The notes under the pieces are model-generated. The model saw only the letters and a program-made list of their open reading frames with translations, did no database searches and had not been told where the DNA came from. Shown in pieces: positions 60,001-64,000 of a DNA stretch of 64,000 bases. The first letter of the stretch is position 1; every line of letters begins with the position of its first letter. The position numbers and the translations under genes are program-made. Source of the DNA: Phoenix dactylifera (Eukaryota > Streptophyta > Magnoliopsida > Arecales > Arecaceae); contig NC_052405.1 in assembly GCF_009389715.1 (NCBI RefSeq), forward strand, positions 9,899,194 through 9,963,193. The letters are read 5' to 3'.

Positions 60001-63000
60001 CAAAAACCTTCAAGATAAGCATCATACATACTGAGATATATTAATGGCGGAAAACAAATCATGCAAGCTAGGCAGGCTCCAAGATCAAAGAACCCATAAA
60101 AAAATCCAACTAACCATTGATATATATTTTTGAACACTTGAAATCTAGTAAAATATTTGGGTTGTGTCTTCCAGAGGCATCTAACTTTGTCATAAGCCCA
60201 ATGTATGTGAAGCTTAGACACTCCTAACCTAATATCTAATTGAAAAGTTCATAAGCTCAAAATACCTTTTAAAACGTTCCACCAAGGAATACTTAGTGCA
60301 ACACTAATAAAAAATAAATAAATGAATAATTCAAACACTATGTAAGCTGAAGTGTGCTGTCAAAGGATTATATAGGCTGAAATATAAGCTATGATCCAAC
60401 TTTGACATCAGAAAGAATTTTTCTCTTCATTATTGTTTCATTGCAACCTCGCAAACGTATCATTCTTTTAAAACTAAAAAGTTTGAAGCTCAAACAAAAA
60501 ATGTTTAACAAAAAGAGTAATGCCTATGATTGTCATCAAGAAATGCTGAGCAGATGACAGAATTGATGTAAAAATTGCACTCTTTCTCTCAAAGGACCTT
60601 GTTCATGAGGATCTCATAGATCAAAATGAATTGCTACATAAACTGGCCTTGACTCTAATTTCTAAATATATCATCAGATGGTTATATGTTTTCTTCCCAA
60701 TTACAGAATTTTCTTATGATACATGCAGAAAAGATCAAAAGTAGACCAAAACAAGCACATCAGAATGTGTATGGAGCAGGTAAAAATGTTCTTGAATTTT
60801 CTTTCAGCTTTTATGGTAAATGTGCGAGATTTTAAATAGAGGAATCATTTATAAGTTAATTTAAAATAATCAGAGGATAAAAATATCTTAAGAAAATCAT
60901 AAATACATACTGCAAGAAAAATAAATTATTAAATCTAAAAATCAGGAAACCACAACAGCACAGTTCCTTGGGCTAGAGCGTTACACTATGAAAGAATAAT
61001 TTTTTATTTTCAACATAGTAAGTAACTAAAAGAACATAAGTGCACTTACCTGTGTCAGTGTTGTTGCATCTGCAATAACAAATGGCACATTCACAAAGCG
61101 AGCTAATGTCTTTGCAAGTAATGTCTTCCCTGTCCTTACAGACAATAAAACAATTTATACATAGGCCAGGCCATCAAAAAATAAAATACAGTAGATAATT
61201 CCCTGTTACTTCTCATGATGATAGATAGGACATAATAAGTGCAACATGTTCGGCAAAACCATCACATCAGAAAAATGTAAACCGTACCTGAGCCAGTAGG
61301 GCCCATCAAGAGCACATTGCTTTTGTCTAACTCTACATTATCGTCATCATCATTTTCAGGCTCAAAGTTCCCTGAATCAGCTCCAGATCTGTGTATTTTC
61401 AGTAAATTCAGCTCAGCATGAGCCGTCAGAAAACATCACCAAGAATGAGCAAGTTTTTGATACTTATATATAACACCCACATACACTTGAACTTAAAGAA
61501 AAGATATATAACAAAACAAACATAAGCCATAGGATTAGAGCAGAAAATGAAATAGATATAGGAAGGTTAAATGGGAACAGACCCTTTCTGTAAAGATGCA
61601 TGATGGATTCTCTTATAGTGGTTGTACACAGCAACAGATAGCACCTGAAATTTTTAAGTGGATTACCAGGAAAAAATCATTACAAAAAATCTCATCATTA
61701 TTATTAAGATGGATAATTTCTCATTGTTGGTTTAACCACATAAACACAATATCCAATAAAAAGAATAAAGAAACCAAAGATGAGACTTGGTATCTTGAGA
61801 AACAAAACCAGATATTATGGTGCTTTCTGTTTGATCATGACAACAAGGAAGGTTAATTAAAAAAAGAAAGTAGACTTGTGCAAAGCACTAGGTACCCAAA
61901 AGCAACAGTAAACGTTAGAAGAATACATATTGCATGAACTAACATCCTGCCTTCTACAATCTTCAGTAAGTATGAATGTTCACTAGCCTATTTGATTCTT
62001 ATAGCTCACTTATTAGCAGGGAGAAGGCTAGTTGTCCTAAGCCATAGTTACCTTTTATTTTACTCCTACATGCAAGTTAAAAGGATTGTCAGCACATTCC
62101 CTTGCAAGAACCAATCTGTTTTCGGGTTACACTAGGTAATTTGCTGAAACACAGACCTACTGCATAATAGAAACATACCATCGAGGCTATTCTGAGTGAC
62201 TTTGGAATTAAAAAGTTTATTCCAAAACACATGCTAGAGAAAGTATGAATCTTGCTTTTCAGAGAAACCTAATTTCAAAAGAGAACATTTAAAAAAAATA
62301 AAAAAAGCTCCCAACCTTTATTCTAGGAATCTAAAAGATGATAACATGATGTATTTTTTTCACAATGTCTTCATGAAAAGTCATGATTCTTTACTCTAGA
62401 ACTGGGACATGGAAGAAAGATGAGCAATTTGATATAAGAATATCAACTTGAAGACCTTGAGTGAGAATTGGTGTTGTCAGGTGGAAGATGAGGTTATTTG
62501 GTGAACTGTTCGGGCGGAGAGATGAAGACCAAATCTGAAATCTTTCTCCATTATATCCCTTGAAGTCAGTTTGATAGGTGGGTGTAGGCCCCAAAGAAAC
62601 TTTTGGAAGATACAACAATCCTCCACCACGCAATCACCATTTACATGGTAGGAATGGTGTTTATTGTCCGCATTATGTATTATGGAAAAATTGGAAAAGA
62701 AATGGAGGGAGAAAAGGTCACTTTTTCAAGAAACAGGCACATTTATAATTAGGAAAAAATCTTTGATCAGTAAACAGACACATTTATAATTAGGAAAAAA
62801 TCTTTGATGAGAATGCTCTCCAGTATCTTCCGAAGTCTTTAGACTTTGTGATGGAAATTATTTAACTTACATTCAATAATTAAAACCAAAGAATCGATTT
62901 CTTGTATTTAAATTCTACTATATCTTCTATTCCTGATAAACAAGTTCAACGAATTTGCCAAGAAAGTGATAAAAAAAGCTACCTTTTTAGCACGATCTTG

Positions 63001-63780
63001 CCCGATCACGTACTTATCGAGCCCCTTGCAGATCTCCTTGGGCGTGGGCAAATCCTTCCCCAAATTAGACCCGCCCCACCCGTCCTTCCCCCCGAATCCA
63101 CCACCACCACCACCGGTCCCCTCTCCTCCCCCGCCCCCGCCGGGCCCGGCCACCCTCACCACGTTCAAATTCGGCGGGAACGGCGGCCCGGGCGGGGTGT
63201 GCACCGCCAATCCATTACCCTCCGGCAGGCCTGGCATGGGAGGCCAGTTCTCCGGCGGCTCCCCGCCGTATGAAGACCGCAGCGCCTCCCAAAAGGAGGT
63301 CTTTAAGCGATTCCCCTGCTCCTCGTCATCCCCGGCGCCGGCGGGCCTCTCCCTCTCGGAGTCAGCGCCCCGAACGCGGCCGATCTCGACGAAGGTGCCC
63401 TGGAGGGGGACGAGCTTGTGGGGGCGGAAGTAATAGGCGGTCTTGCAGCTGGGGCAGACGTTGAGGGCCTGGTAGCCGCCGCGGTCGCCGGCGCCGGCGA
63501 TGGAGGGCGGGGAGCGGTTAGAGAAGAGGACGTCCATATGCTTGGAGCAGCGGGGGCAGTTGGCCTCGGCGCGGATGCGGCGGGTGTGGAACTCGTCGGC
63601 GCCGCCGGCCCACTTGTGCCGCTCCTGCCCGTGCGGGATGCCGGGGGGGCGGCGATGGTGGCGGCCAGAGTGAGGGGCGGCGGAGTTGGTACAGATCGGG
63701 CGGCTGGGTGCGGAAGCGACGGCGGCGGCGGCGCGAGCCGCAGGCTCTCTCAGCCTCTTCCATCGGAAAATTCCCGACAT
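48957..63780 (-). CDS. CLPX: ATP-dependent Clp protease ATP-binding subunit ClpX, mitochondrial
   Basis: Fifteen exons: 63780-62983, 61644-61583, 61388-61288, 61129-61050, 58834-58784, 56740-56666, 56581-56504, 53677-53621, 50970-50900, 50809-50710, 50564-50460, 50081-50019, 49944-49822, 49678-49520, 49028-48957; 664 residues in phase. ClpX unfolds substrates and feeds them into ClpP in the mitochondrial matrix. The start [20 protein letters not shown] gives a basic presequence; an in-frame ATG 33 codons upstream is less likely. A C4 zinc-finger-like domain has Cys75, Cys78, Cys109 and Cys112. A Gly/Pro-rich linker follows. Walker A is GPTGSGKT (316-323), pore loop GYVGED (349-354), Walker B IVYIDE (377-382), RKH loop 425-427, ClpP-binding IGF loop Ile464-Phe466, sensor [12 protein letters not shown]. 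Nothing essential is missing. Confidence 0.97.
51788..53060. mobile_element. GC- and GA-rich repeat insertion in CLPX intron 8
   Basis: Bounded by GAACCGGTACCGGTGGC on the left and ATGGTACCGGTTTGGC on the right, this 1.3 kb block is GC-rich in an AT-rich intron. It contains several GA or CT tracts and three similar internal pieces around TTCGAAACAGGGGAGCCC. Frames in it are low complexity and not coding. It looks like a non-autonomous transposable element or a composite of short repeats; no target duplication was identified. Confidence 0.55.
55536..55721 (+). mobile_element. Au-type SINE with 16 bp target-site duplication (CLPX intron 7)
   Basis: The body at 55552-55705 carries box A-like GTAAGGTTGCTCC, box B-like GTTCAAAACAC, then GTAAGGCTGCATACATCTGA, GACCCTCCAAACCC and GGGAGCCTCGTGCATTG followed by TGCCCTTTTTTT, the layout of the widespread plant Au SINE. 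It is flanked by TTAATTTCCTGCCCTC (55536-55551) and TTAATTTCATGCCCTC (55706-55721), 15 of 16 identical. It lies in antisense orientation to CLPX. Confidence 0.9.
57021..57070. repeat. (GA)n microsatellite in CLPX intron 5
   Basis: About 25 GA units with two early interruptions. Confidence 0.95.
59345..59449 (+). pseudogene. Relic of a LINE reverse transcriptase C-terminus (CLPX intron 4)
   Basis: The plus strand reads [20 protein letters not shown], then [12 protein letters not shown] before a stop. This matches the C-terminal signature of a plant non-LTR retrotransposon family (RRGRPRVTWME ... LDRNTW). Downstream text continues the family pattern only after a frameshift, so it is a dead fragment. 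Confidence 0.7.
62731..62811. repeat. Tandem duplication of 41 bp in CLPX intron 1
   Basis: AAACAGGCACATTTATAATT... and AAACAGACACATTTATAATT... are adjacent copies (62731-62770 and 62772-62811) differing at two or three positions. Confidence 0.9.
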
Positions 63781-64000
63781 GATACCGCTCCCGAGAGCGA
63801 GAGCGAGAGCGCGAGAAAAAGGGGAGGGGGGGGGAGAAACGGAAAAGATAACTTGGAAGGATAAATATGGTGGGATCATTTTCTCTTTAATGTGGTCAGG
63901 CTCCGGCGTGGGGCGACGGGAGATGCAGATGTGATGGGGAGATCAGGGCCGTTCAACCGGTGTGTCGCGTACGATTTTTTTGTCGCCTCTGCTCGTCCTT
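63781..64000. other. CLPX upstream region, cut by window edge
   Basis: The 220 bp before the CLPX start should hold its 5' UTR and proximal promoter. GA/GC-rich text lies near 63785-63840; no TATA box is evident. Confidence 0.5.

Overview
The window is nuclear DNA of a flowering plant, most likely a monocot. Five complete intron-containing plant genes are visible, all with GT-AG introns, separated by AT-rich sequence full of transposon remnants. The GC-rich Ty3/gypsy element of the Tat type, the SINEs and the dispersed GGGTCGGGTC and CCGGTACCGG repeats suggest a palm-like or other commelinid genome; that placement is inference. A sixth gene (peptidyl-tRNA hydrolase) is also complete in structure but has lost one residue normally needed for substrate binding.

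Layout: 1-3784 is the 5' part of a Tat-type LTR retrotransposon on the minus strand: a 749 bp LTR, a primer site and one open gag-protease-RT frame that runs off the left edge. 4845-8290 holds two separated exons of an FAD-dependent monooxygenase in the wrong order, each next to a copy of the same GGGTC-rich repeat. 8.9-11.4 kb carries a SINE, a TRIM-like LTR remnant and the 3' end of a LINE. 12297-15745 (minus) is LHCB5 (CP26), 6 exons, with a G-box upstream. 17271-21242 (minus) is a 3-exon glycine-rich protein of unknown function. 21466-22603 is a MITE-like repeat split by a probable solo LTR.

25041-28868 (minus) is an 8-exon organellar-type peptidyl-tRNA hydrolase. It diverges head to head from 29327-37943 (plus), a 6-exon SFT2-family Golgi transport protein, with only 458 bp between the two start codons. 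A threefold tandem repeat of about 290 bp follows SFT2. 40483-46022 (plus) is a 9-exon plastid ycf45/SpoIIIAA-like AAA ATPase. 48957-63780 (minus) is a 15-exon mitochondrial-type CLPX of 664 residues, whose introns hold a textbook SINE with a 16 bp target duplication, a LINE relic and a 1.3 kb GA-rich insertion.

The genes do not form an operon-like system. Four of the six products (LHCB5, PTH, ycf45-like ATPase, CLPX) are predicted to work in plastids or mitochondria, which may be chance. I found no convincing previously undescribed system. The points most worth checking are the lysine replacing the conserved asparagine in PTH, the order-swapped monooxygenase exons, the nested and inverted MITE copies, and the tandem repeat behind SFT2.
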